Positions 1 to 5,067 of a DNA stretch of 5,076 nucleotides are shown piece by piece; the stretch's first letter is position 1, and each line of letters begins with the position of its first letter. Under the pieces are notes generated by a model. It worked only from the letters and a program-made list of their open reading frames with translations. It ran no database searches and had not been told where the DNA came from. This stretch comes from Gallicola sp. (GTDB lineage Bacteria; Bacillota; Clostridia; Tissierellales; Peptoniphilaceae), in the NCBI GenBank assembly GCA_012798975.1, contig JAAZME010000175.1:1-5076 (forward strand), in the 5' to 3' direction. A program made the position numbers and the translations under genes.

Positions 1-2
1 AG

Positions 3-1160
3 GGGATCGCTTTTTCCAATATTATCGGGTATGATTCTACCCAATACGGGAAAAATGGACTAGAAAAAACTTTTAACAATACGCTGCTTAATATCAGCAA
101 AGATACCCCTTTGTCAGAACTTAGAAATATGGTTCAGTCTACGGATAAAGGAAACAGTTTAGGACTTACCATCAAGTCCAACGTTCAGGAAAAAGCATAC
201 AGTCTTTTAGAAGGGCGTAAAGGTTCGATTGTAGTTATGAATCCTGAGACAGGAGAGATCTATGCTATGAGCAGCCGGCCTGGGTTTGACCCGAATACAC
301 TTGAAGAGGACTGGGAACATTTAATCAACAATGAAGATTCCCCTCTTCTAAATAGAGGGACTCAAGGCAGATATACTCCTGGTTCTGTATTTAAAGTGGT
401 TACAGGTACCGGCATCTTAGAAAACAAGGATAGTATTGATCTGACAATGAAGGACGAAGGAACCATAACAATAGACGGTTATGTCATCGCGAATTTTAAT
501 AAAGAAGTAAATGGAAATACAAACTTAAGAAGAGCTCTTCAGAAATCGTCAAATGTATATTTTGCTCAAAAAGGTGTTGAAGTAGGGGCAGAAAAGATGG
601 CTGACGTAACAAAGAGAAACTATATAGGGGAGAAGATACCTTTTGATCTCCCTCAAGAAGCGTCGGTGAATCCTTTTACTCCTAGTATGTCAAAAGCTGA
701 TTTGGCAGCGGCATCTTTTGGTCAGGGTAAAACTCAAGTAACGCCATTAAATATGACTTTGGTGATGTCGGCGATAGCCAATGAAGGTAAGATGATGAAG
801 CCTTACGTTGTAGGAGAAGTTGTTTCACCAGACGGGGAAACCAAAAAGAATGTTGAACCCCAAGTTCTTTCGGAAGTAATGTCGGAAGATATTGCCAACG
901 AACTCTTAGGCGATTTGCGAGCAGTAGTACAAGCGGGATCTGAGGCAGCCTTAAGCAATGTTGCTGTAGCAGGAAAATCAGGAACCGCAGAAATCAAAAA
1001 CAAAGCTTCTACGAATTCATGGTTTATTGCAACCGCACCAGCTAACGATCCAAAATTTGCTGTTGCAGTTGTACTGGAAGATGATGGAAGCTATGGAGGC
1101 ACAACGGCAGCTCCTATAGCAAGAGAAATTTTACAGTCAGCGCTAAATAATATCGATTAA
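3..1160 (+). CDS. Penicillin-binding protein, transpeptidase domain (5'-truncated by window edge)
   Basis: This is a class B-type penicillin-binding protein, a membrane-anchored D,D-transpeptidase that cross-links peptidoglycan stem peptides outside the cell. The frame is open from position 3 to the TAA at 1158-1160, giving 385 residues. The text before the TTG at 111 (FSNIIGYDST, then YGKNGLEKTF) reads as the end of the N-terminal PBP region, so the TTG is internal and the true start lies off the left edge. All three catalytic motifs are present: SVFK with the acylated serine at 384-386, SSN at 546-554, and KSGTAE from 975. The C-terminus ends soon after the KSGTA strand with no PASTA domains, as in PbpA/FtsI-like proteins of about 450-500 residues, so roughly 80-100 residues are missing. 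In many Gram-positives such a gene follows an ftsW/rodA gene; that cannot be seen here. The family call is firm; the division versus elongation role is not determinable. Confidence 0.93.
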   Translation, partial: GIAFSNIIGYDSTQYGKNGLEKTFNNTLLNISKDTPLSELRNMVQSTDKGNSLGLTIKSNVQEKAYSLLEGRKGSIVVMNPETGEIYAMSSRPGFDPNTLEEDWEHLINNEDSPLLNRGTQGRYTPGSVFKVVTGTGILENKDSIDLTMKDEGTITIDGYVIANFNKEVNGNTNLRRALQKSSNVYFAQKGVEVGAEKMADVTKRNYIGEKIPFDLPQEASVNPFTPSMSKADLAAASFGQGKTQVTPLNMTLVMSAIANEGKMMKPYVVGEVVSPDGETKKNVEPQVLSEVMSEDIANELLGDLRAVVQAGSEAALSNVAVAGKSGTAEIKNKASTNSWFIATAPANDPKFAVAVVLEDDGSYGGTTAAPIAREILQSALNNID

Positions 1161-1194
1161 AAAAAGACCTCGGTTTTCCTACCGAGGTCTTTTT
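1161..1194. terminator. Bidirectional intrinsic terminator between the PBP gene and nadK
   Basis: A perfect 13-bp stem joins 1161-1173 (AAAAAGACCTCGG) and 1182-1194 (CCGAGGTCTTTTT) around an 8-nt loop. The A run on the left and T run on the right give a U tract on either strand. It begins right after the PBP stop codon and ends four bases from the nadK stop codon, so one hairpin serves both convergent genes. Confidence 0.92.
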
Positions 1195-1198
1195 ATCA

Positions 1199-2017
1199 TT
1201 ATAGAAATTTATCTTTAATATTCATCCAGTACCAGTTTTTATCGAAAACAATTTTGTTGATATATGTATCAGAGGCTCTAAACTCTAAATAATCGATATT
1301 GTCATAGACAACTGAAACACCGTCGATTAAAAGGTCGATCTTTGAATTTCGTTCTTCGCGTCCCTGTTTAAAACGAAGCGCCGCATCTGAAGGAAGGACG
1401 ATAGAGTTCAAAAGAGAGCGGTAGGCCTTGGAGTTTAAGGGAGCCAAGGGGGTCAGCTGAAAACCTTTCAATGATTGATAGAGAATGCTTCCTCCCGCGG
1501 AAAAATTGTAGGCCGTCGAACCGGATGGGGTGGAGATCAAGAGTGCATCTCCGGCAAAACTTTGAAGGTGGTTTCCGTCAATATAGACTTCTAAATGGAT
1601 GATGCTGTTGTCGGTCGTTTTAACAGCAAATTCATTTAACGCCCGGTGGCTCACTGGTTCCTTGCCGTCTGTAAAATAAAGACAGCATTCTACTAAATCC
1701 AATTGTTCTATATCATAATTGTAATGGATGAAGTTTTGGATAAAGGTGTCAATATTAGGGATGAGTATTTCTTGATAAAATCCTAAGTGGCCAGTATTGA
1801 TTCCAACAAAGGGAATGGGGGAGTATCTCGATTTATGTACGGCTCTCAAAAAAGCACCATCACCGCCGATACATAGGTTCAGTTCTGCTTTGGGATTATG
1901 TTCTAAAGAGATCTCAAATCCTTCTTCAGAAAATTTTTTCTGGATAATTTTTGAGATTATTTTTGATTTTTCATTATTATTTTGATAGAGATTAATTATC
2001 GATTTTTGATCGTCCAC
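1199..2017 (-). CDS. nadK: NAD kinase
   Basis: This cytosolic enzyme phosphorylates NAD to NADP using ATP or polyphosphate and is the only route to NADP in most bacteria. The 272-residue product is the normal length for Firmicutes NadK. The family signatures appear in order: GGDG at residues 51-54, whose Asp is the catalytic/ligand residue; GINTGHLGF at 72-80; ALNE at 126-129 for NAD binding; and the conserved GDALLISTPSGSTAYNFSAG segment at about 156-175. The start is GTG at 2017-2015, supported by an AGGAG ribosome binding site at 2030-2026 with an 8-nt spacer; there is no better in-frame ATG nearby. The gene converges on the PBP gene and shares its terminator, and it diverges from the small RNA gene. 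It appears to be a single-gene transcript from the promoter at about 2045-2053. In many clostridia nadK sits with recN/argR; that context is absent here. Confidence 0.96.
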   Translation of the reverse strand: MDDQKSIINLYQNNNEKSKIISKIIQKKFSEEGFEISLEHNPKAELNLCIGGDGAFLRAVHKSRYSPIPFVGINTGHLGFYQEILIPNIDTFIQNFIHYNYDIEQLDLVECCLYFTDGKEPVSHRALNEFAVKTTDNSIIHLEVYIDGNHLQSFAGDALLISTPSGSTAYNFSAGGSILYQSLKGFQLTPLAPLNSKAYRSLLNSIVLPSDAALRFKQGREERNSKIDLLIDGVSVVYDNIDYLEFRASDTYINKIVFDKNWYWMNIKDKFL

Positions 2018-2044
2018 GGTTTTTTCTCCTTTTTAATATAAAAT

Positions 2045-2053
2045 ATTATATCA
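2045..2053 (-). promoter_or_regulatory. Extended -10 promoter for nadK
   Basis: Read on the minus strand, 2053-2045 is TGATATAAT: a perfect TATAAT with the TGn extension. No good -35 lies at the normal distance; the nearest TTGACA-like hexamer (TTCACA, 2076-2071) is 20 nt away, so the extended element probably compensates. Transcription would start near 2038, giving a leader of about 20 nt before the GTG, with room for the AGGAG site. Confidence 0.55.
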
Positions 2054-2109
2054 TATAAGCTCATGATCTTTGTGAAAATAAGCGGAAAGATACCTTATAT
2101 AAAGATTGC

Positions 2110-2138
2110 TTGATTTTTGTGTTAAAATTCTATATACT
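2110..2138 (+). promoter_or_regulatory. Sigma-A promoter of the 6S-like RNA
   Basis: TTGATT at 2110-2115 and TATACT at 2133-2138 are separated by 17 nt, the optimal vegetative spacing. The predicted start site at about 2143-2146 coincides with the first base of the closing stem of the RNA, so the transcript appears to begin exactly where its structure begins. Confidence 0.75.
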
Positions 2139-2142
2139 AAGA

Positions 2143-2323
2143 GTATCCTCAGTAGGATAAAGTTGGCCCGAACAATTATACCTACGCATCTTATAAGGGA
2201 TGACGGATGTCCGATTTTGGATGGCAGGCCCTCTTTGAAGGGACGTCAAAAGAATGAGGCAGTCAACCCACCTTCACATACAGAAGGTCATTAATTCATT
2301 AAGGTCAACATACTGGGGGCTAC
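2143..2323 (+). ncRNA. ssrS: Probable 6S RNA (regulator of RNA polymerase)
   Basis: 6S RNA mimics an open promoter and sequesters the housekeeping sigma holoenzyme, mainly in stationary phase. This was recognised by structure, by hand. The ends pair as a 12-bp closing stem (2143-2154 with 2311-2323, one bulged C, several G-U pairs). After an asymmetric internal loop, GUUGGCC 2162-2168 pairs with GGUCAAC 2303-2309. A large central bubble follows, with a short 5' strand (2169-2180) and a long 3' strand (2260-2302). The 3' strand contains a small hairpin, CCUUC 2271-2275 with GAAGG 2283-2287, as in known 6S RNAs. The apical arm has broken helices: CCU/CAU/CUU in 2181-2192 against 2250-2259, then GAUGUCC 2206-2212 with GGACGUC 2241-2247. 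Its length of about 180 nt, own promoter and own terminator all fit 6S. Primary-sequence conservation in 6S is low, so another structured RNA remains possible. It does not look like a riboswitch, since a terminator separates it from the next gene. Confidence 0.66.
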
Positions 2324-2325
2324 TT

Positions 2326-2352
2326 AGACAGTCTAAAGACTGTCTTTTTTTT
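2326..2352 (+). terminator. Intrinsic terminator of the 6S-like RNA
   Basis: A perfect 8-bp stem AGACAGTC (2326-2333) / GACTGTCT (2338-2345) with a TAAA loop runs into eight consecutive T residues (2345-2352). It starts three bases after the closing stem of the RNA, so the RNA is a free-standing transcript and not the leader of the gene at 2425. Confidence 0.9.
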
Positions 2353-2362
2353 ATGCAAATTT

Positions 2363-2387
2363 GTTTATTAAATAGTTCAACGGGTAA
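2363..2387 (+). promoter_or_regulatory. Sigma-B-like promoter of the YtxH/DUF948 operon
   Basis: GTTTAT (2363-2368), 13 nt, then GGGTAA (2382-2387) matches the Bacillus sigma-B pattern GTTTAA-N12-14-GGGTAT with one mismatch in each element. It also fits the looser C. difficile type pattern (TGTTT, 15 nt, GGGTAAA). The start would fall near 2395, leaving about 30 nt before the ATG at 2425. No convincing vegetative promoter is visible between the RNA terminator and the gene. Whether the host encodes sigma-B is unknown. Confidence 0.5.
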
Positions 2388-2424
2388 ATAATAATTATCA
2401 TAGATATCACAAGGAGGATTTATA

Positions 2425-3375
2425 ATGAGTATACAAGATTATTTATTAGAAAAGAAAAGAGAACAAGAAAGAAAGATCCGTTGGGAAATTGCTAAGAAGA
2501 AAACGGAAGGAACTAGAAAAGTTGCTTTAGGAGCAATACTTGGAACTGCAGCCGGTATGATCGCAGGGGTATTATTAGCACCTAAATCTGGAGAAGAAAC
2601 AAGAAAAGATATTCGCAATGCAGCAGAAGATGCAACAGAAAACATGAAGGCGAATGTGAACGATACTATCGATACGATCAAGTATAAGACTGACGAATTA
2701 GGATATGATATTAAAGATAAATATCATAATTTCCAAGATCGTAATATGACCCGCATTAAAAAACTAGGGGATAATGACGACGAAGACTATGATGTTGAAG
2801 AAGAAGAGATTACTTACAACGAAGACGGAACGATCTGCTTAGACGGCAATAGAGCGCAGTCTTATGTACCAGACGAGTCTTTTGAAACAGTAGGCGATTC
2901 AGCAGCATGTTTAGACGAAGTCGAAGCAAAAGCCAAAGCAAATATTAAGAGCGTTGAAAAAGATGTTTTAAAAGAGCAGAAAAAAGATCTTATCACTATA
3001 CATGAAGATGACGGAGTATGCCTTGATGGAAACAAACCGCAGTCTTATGTGCCTGATGAAACCTTCGAAGCAAAAGGCGATTCAGCAGCTTGTTTAGATG
3101 ATGTTGAGAAAAAAGCTCAAGAGAACATGAAAAAAGTTGGAGCAGAACCAAATAAAAACGTAAATACTCCTGGCTCTAATAATAAAGATAAAGACAATGA
3201 TAAAATTTATAAAGCTCATGGAGAACCGCCTCTAACAGAAGCTTCAAGTACTGACACAGTTGACGAATCTTTTGAAGCCAAAGGAGATTCAGCGGCTTGT
3301 TTAGATGACGTTGAGAAAAAAGCGAAAGAAAATATGAAGGCAGTAGAAAAAGAGACTAAAAAGAATAAGAAATAG
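2425..3375 (+). CDS. YtxH-domain membrane protein with Cys-containing acidic C-terminal repeats
   Basis: The exact function is unknown; YtxH proteins are small envelope/general-stress proteins in Bacillus. ATG 2425 follows AAGGAGG (2411-2417) with a 7-nt spacer. The product has 316 residues, far longer than typical YtxH proteins of about 100-150. Residues 1-32 are strongly basic. Residues 33-52 form a Gly/Ala-rich membrane segment, followed by APKSGEETRKDIR, the classic YtxH signature. A helical, charged stretch runs to about 115. An acidic linker (about 116-128) precedes three imperfect repeats at about 129-180, 190-241 and 277-310. Each contains (S/T)FE, GDSAACLD and a Lys/Glu helix; the first two also carry CLDGN and QSYVPDE. 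The cysteines are C138/C162 and C199/C223, each pair 24 apart, plus a lone C292. The positive-inside rule suggests the tail is outside the cell. It is the first gene of an operon with the DUF948 gene, 11 nt apart. Confidence 0.85.
   Translation: MSIQDYLLEKKREQERKIRWEIAKKKTEGTRKVALGAILGTAAGMIAGVLLAPKSGEETRKDIRNAAEDATENMKANVNDTIDTIKYKTDELGYDIKDKYHNFQDRNMTRIKKLGDNDDEDYDVEEEEITYNEDGTICLDGNRAQSYVPDESFETVGDSAACLDEVEAKAKANIKSVEKDVLKEQKKDLITIHEDDGVCLDGNKPQSYVPDETFEAKGDSAACLDDVEKKAQENMKKVGAEPNKNVNTPGSNNKDKDNDKIYKAHGEPPLTEASSTDTVDESFEAKGDSAACLDDVEKKAKENMKAVEKETKKNKK
2809..3354 (+). repeat. Three imperfect coding repeats in the YtxH-like gene
   Basis: Copy 1 is at 2809-2964, copy 2 at 2992-3147 and the partial copy 3 at 3253-3354. 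Copies 1 and 2 align over 52 residues without gaps. Copy 3 keeps only the second half, starting at DTVDESFEAK. Over 53 nt (3064-3116 against 3271-3323) copies 2 and 3 differ at five bases, all of them synonymous third positions. Confidence 0.9.
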
Positions 3376-3386
3376 GAGGAAATCTC

Positions 3387-3836
3387 ATGTTAATTTCAGT
3401 AATTGATTTTTTCCGAATCTTAATGTATCTTTGCCTATCTGGATTTTTAATCGCTTTGATCATCTTTATGGTAAAGCTTATAGGCATTGTAAAAAATGTT
3501 AATGAAATCGTAAAAGACAATAAGGTCAATATTGATTCCACATTAAACGAAATGCCGAGTATTATGAGCAATGTAGAAGGCATTTCAAACAAAACAGATA
3601 TTATGCTAAATGATATCAGTCCAGATGTGACAGATATTACTGCAAGTGTTAATCGATCTGTACAAGTTGTTGAACATACTATAGAGGACGTATCTCAAAC
3701 AGTAGATTTTGTATCGGACACTGTTTCTGATACTACATCGACATTTAGATATGGAAATGGAACTACCTCTTCTACACCTAGCGATATGGTGACAAATATT
3801 TTAGAAGTCATTACAATAATAAAAAGTTTGTTTTAA
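3387..3836 (+). CDS. DUF948 (YtxG-like) membrane protein
   Basis: The molecular function is not known. The protein has 149 residues. A single N-terminal membrane helix spans about residues 9-34, followed by the hydrophilic VKNVNEIVKDNKVNID segment. A long helical region (about 45-118) repeats the pattern of paired hydrophobics every seven or so residues (DISPDVTDITASVN, VEHTIEDVSQTVDFVSDTV), as in DUF948 proteins such as B. subtilis YtxG. A low-complexity Gly/Thr/Ser linker (about 121-132) and an amphipathic C-terminal helix close it. The start at ATG 3387 is set by AGGAGGA (3374-3380), whose first two bases overlap the stop codon of the upstream YtxH-like gene; with an 11-nt gap the two are surely co-transcribed and may be translationally coupled. 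B. subtilis ytxG and ytxH are also neighbours in a sigma-B stress operon, in the opposite order. The family call rests on topology, pattern and this pairing, not on a profile search. Confidence 0.78.
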   Translation: MLISVIDFFRILMYLCLSGFLIALIIFMVKLIGIVKNVNEIVKDNKVNIDSTLNEMPSIMSNVEGISNKTDIMLNDISPDVTDITASVNRSVQVVEHTIEDVSQTVDFVSDTVSDTTSTFRYGNGTTSSTPSDMVTNILEVITIIKSLF

Positions 3837-3860
3837 AAAAGAGCTTCGGCTCTTTTTTTT
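3835..3860 (+). terminator. Intrinsic terminator with UUCG tetraloop, closing the YtxH/DUF948 operon
   Basis: A stem of AAAAAAGAGC (3835-3844) and GCTCTTTTTT (3849-3858) is capped by a stable C(UUCG)G tetraloop and followed by a T run to 3860. Its first two bases are the last two of the DUF948 gene's TAA stop codon. Confidence 0.92.
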
Positions 3861-3869
3861 GTTTGGAAA

Positions 3870-3895
3870 TGATAATAATTTCTTAAATGGGGTAT
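3870..3895 (+). promoter_or_regulatory. Possible sigma-B-like promoter before the CWB2 gene
   Basis: GGGTAT at 3890-3895 is an exact match to the sigma-B -10 element. A TGATA at 3870-3874 lies 15 nt upstream, the same spacing as TGTTT to GGGTAA before the YtxH operon, but it is a weaker match. The leader to ATG 3996 would be about 95 nt. An alternative vegetative pair (TTGAAT 3909-3914, 17 nt, GATAAG 3932-3937) is equally weak. The true promoter is not settled. Confidence 0.28.
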
Positions 3896-3983
3896 TATTT
3901 TATACACTTTGAATAATCATAAAATAGAACGGATAAGAAATATTCTAATTATTGAATATAGAAAAAATAGAAACCTATTATTT

Positions 3984-3988
3984 GGAGG
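3984..3988 (+). promoter_or_regulatory. Ribosome binding site that fixes the CWB2 protein start at 3996
   Basis: GGAGG sits 7 nt before ATG 3996. The open frame extends upstream to a TTG at 3909, but that has no Shine-Dalgarno sequence, and the extra 29 residues would bury the signal peptide. The 3996 start is therefore preferred. Confidence 0.85.
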
Positions 3989-3995
3989 AAAGAAA

Positions 3996-4577
3996 ATGAA
4001 AAGTATATTAAAAAGATTTTTAGTTCTATTATTTATGGCTGCACTATTTCCAACGGGAAAAACAGAAGCCAAATCTTACGAAATCAAAAGGATTTCGGGG
4101 GATAACCGGTATGAAACTGCTGTAGAAATTTCGAAAGCATCTTTTAAATCATCACAGACGGCAGTACTTGCATTTGGAGGGAATTATCCGGATGCCCTTG
4201 TCGGAGGTACATTAGCAACTCAGATAAAGGCGCCGCTGCTCTTGACGGGGTCGGAAGAACTTCCGAGTGTAGTAAAAGAGGAGCTGAAAAGGTTGAATGT
4301 AGAAAAGATCTATATTCTTGGCGGAACAGGAGTTGTCAGCGAAAGGTTAGAGGAAAGTATTAGAAAAGACTATACTGTCTATCGTTTGGGTGGAAGAAAT
4401 CGATATTTTACTGCAAGAGATATTAACTTTGAAAGACAAAGATTAGCAAATGTTGTTCAGGAAATAGGGGACTGGAGAATGTATTCAGTGGTGAGCAATA
4501 ACAATTTCCCCGACGCTTTGACAGCATCTCCATTAGTAGGGCAGCTTCCTATCCATAGAGAGCAATCCATACTATGA
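3996..4577 (+). CDS. CWB2 cell-wall-binding surface protein, N-terminal fragment
   Basis: This is a secreted protein of the clostridial cell wall binding repeat 2 family (PF04122 type), which attaches proteins non-covalently to the cell wall through anionic polymers. Residues 1-25 form a signal peptide: MKSILKR, hydrophobic core FLVLLFMAALF, and likely cleavage after TEA. CWB2 repeat 1 spans about 33-125, with RISGDNRYETA at its start, FGGNYPDALVGG in the middle, PLLLTGSEELP after it, and IYILGGTGVVS at the end. Repeat 2 begins at about 130 (RLGGRNRYFTA) and reaches NNNFPDALTASPLVGQ before the frame runs out at residue 193. The start ATG 3996 is set by a GGAGG site. The reading frame ends mid-repeat, so a protein ending here would carry one complete repeat and half of a second, whereas wall attachment in this family normally uses three. 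It is the first half of the frame-broken locus. Confidence 0.8.
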   Translation: MKSILKRFLVLLFMAALFPTGKTEAKSYEIKRISGDNRYETAVEISKASFKSSQTAVLAFGGNYPDALVGGTLATQIKAPLLLTGSEELPSVVKEELKRLNVEKIYILGGTGVVSERLEESIRKDYTVYRLGGRNRYFTARDINFERQRLANVVQEIGDWRMYSVVSNNNFPDALTASPLVGQLPIHREQSIL

Positions 4578-5008
4578 ACATGACAGGCGGATTTTTAATG
4601 ATGCCCCGATGGAAGAATACTATTGATTACGGTTTTTATACTATGGGAGGATTTAATGCTGTTCCTTACGATCCTGTAGAAGATGTAGGAGCATTCTTTG
4701 GAGAAAGAATAATGGGCAGCAACAGATACGCAACTGCTGCAGCAGTTGCAGAGCTGTATCCAAAGAGATTGCAGAAAAAAATAGATACTGTGGTTTTGGC
4801 AGATGGATTAAATTATCCAGATGCTTTATCGTCAGCACCTTTTGTCGGACAGCAAAACGCAGTGTTGTTGTTAACGGATCCGAATAAACTTCCGAAGGAA
4901 ACAAAAGAATATATCAAAAATCATAATATTCAGAAAATAGAGATTTTAGGCGGTGAAAAAGCAGTAGCCGACCAAATAGTTGAAGAGATCAACGGGATAA
5001 CTAAATAA
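4574..5008 (+). CDS. CWB2 cell-wall-binding surface protein, C-terminal fragment
   Basis: This is the continuation, in the -1 frame, of the CWB2 gene beginning at 3996. Residues 1-40 are the rest of repeat 2: MTGGFLMM, then FYTMGGFNAVP, which corresponds to the ILGGxxAVS end of a standard repeat. Repeat 3 covers about residues 44-141: RIMGSNRYATA, VVLADGLNYPDALSSAPFVG, AVLLLTDPNKLP and IEILGGEKAVA, ending just before the TAA at 5006-5008. It has no signal peptide. Neither ATG 4574 nor ATG 4598 has a good Shine-Dalgarno sequence (only GGCGG before the latter), so independent expression is unlikely and the start is arbitrary. Motif conservation in repeat 3 is fully intact, so the frame break is probably recent or an artefact. 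A terminator follows directly. Confidence 0.75.
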   Translation: MNMTGGFLMMPRWKNTIDYGFYTMGGFNAVPYDPVEDVGAFFGERIMGSNRYATAAAVAELYPKRLQKKIDTVVLADGLNYPDALSSAPFVGQQNAVLLLTDPNKLPKETKEYIKNHNIQKIEILGGEKAVADQIVEEINGITK

Positions 5009-5010
5009 AT

Positions 5011-5067
5011 AAAAAAATCCCTTAGCTCTTTAAAATTATTTAAGGATACAGGCTAAGGGGTTTTTTT
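5011..5067. terminator. Large intrinsic terminator after the CWB2 gene, possibly bidirectional
   Basis: A 16-bp stem pairs 5011-5026 (seven A, then TCCCTTAGC) with 5052-5067 (GCTAAGGGG, then seven T), with one T-G pair. The enclosed segment forms a second nested hairpin, 5028-5034 with 5039-5045. The A run on the left would also give a U tract for minus-strand transcripts arriving from the right, where no gene is visible in the window. Confidence 0.88.

Larger units (their letters stand above)
3996..5008 (+). pseudogene. Frame-broken CWB2 surface protein gene (whole locus)
   Basis: The two frames together read as one protein of about 337 residues: signal peptide plus three CWB2 repeats. The upstream frame stops at TGA 4575-4577. 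The downstream frame is open only from 4559, after a TAG at 4556-4558, so the break lies within 4559-4577. Restoring one base there would join the halves; for example CTATTGAACATG in place of CTATGAACATG gives SILLNMTGG, which resembles the PILLT-type strand expected at this point of a CWB2 repeat. A genuine mutation, phase variation or a sequencing error would all look the same. Confidence 0.72.

Noticed and set aside
111..113. TTG at 111 as the start of the PBP gene
   Set aside because: The frame is open to the left edge and the upstream residues read as PBP family sequence; there is no ribosome binding site before the TTG.
803..1003. Open frame on the minus strand inside the PBP gene
   Set aside because: It is antisense to a well-conserved transpeptidase domain, including the KSGTAE motif, and lacks a recognisable product.
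2106..2294. A 62-codon open frame on the plus strand across the intergenic region
   Set aside because: It starts upstream of the predicted transcription start, has no ribosome binding site, and lies across a region better explained as a structured RNA with its own promoter and terminator.
2143..2352. Riboswitch or T-box leader for the gene at 2425
   Set aside because: No T-box (GGGTGGNACCGCG-like) or known aptamer core was seen, and the gene downstream appears to have its own promoter after the terminator; the ends of the RNA pair with each other as in a free-standing RNA.
3356..3592. Open frame on the minus strand opposite the DUF948 gene
   Set aside because: The hydrophobic product is the mirror of the membrane-helix coding region, and the plus-strand gene has a strong ribosome binding site and operon context.
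3909..3995. Longer N-terminus for the CWB2 protein from TTG 3909
   Set aside because: No Shine-Dalgarno sequence precedes it, and it would put 29 charged residues before a clear signal peptide; ATG 3996 has a GGAGG site at the right distance.
4559..4577. Programmed -1 ribosomal frameshift in the CWB2 gene
   Set aside because: No X-XXY-YYZ slippery heptamer, internal Shine-Dalgarno or strong downstream stem was seen; a single-base loss is simpler.
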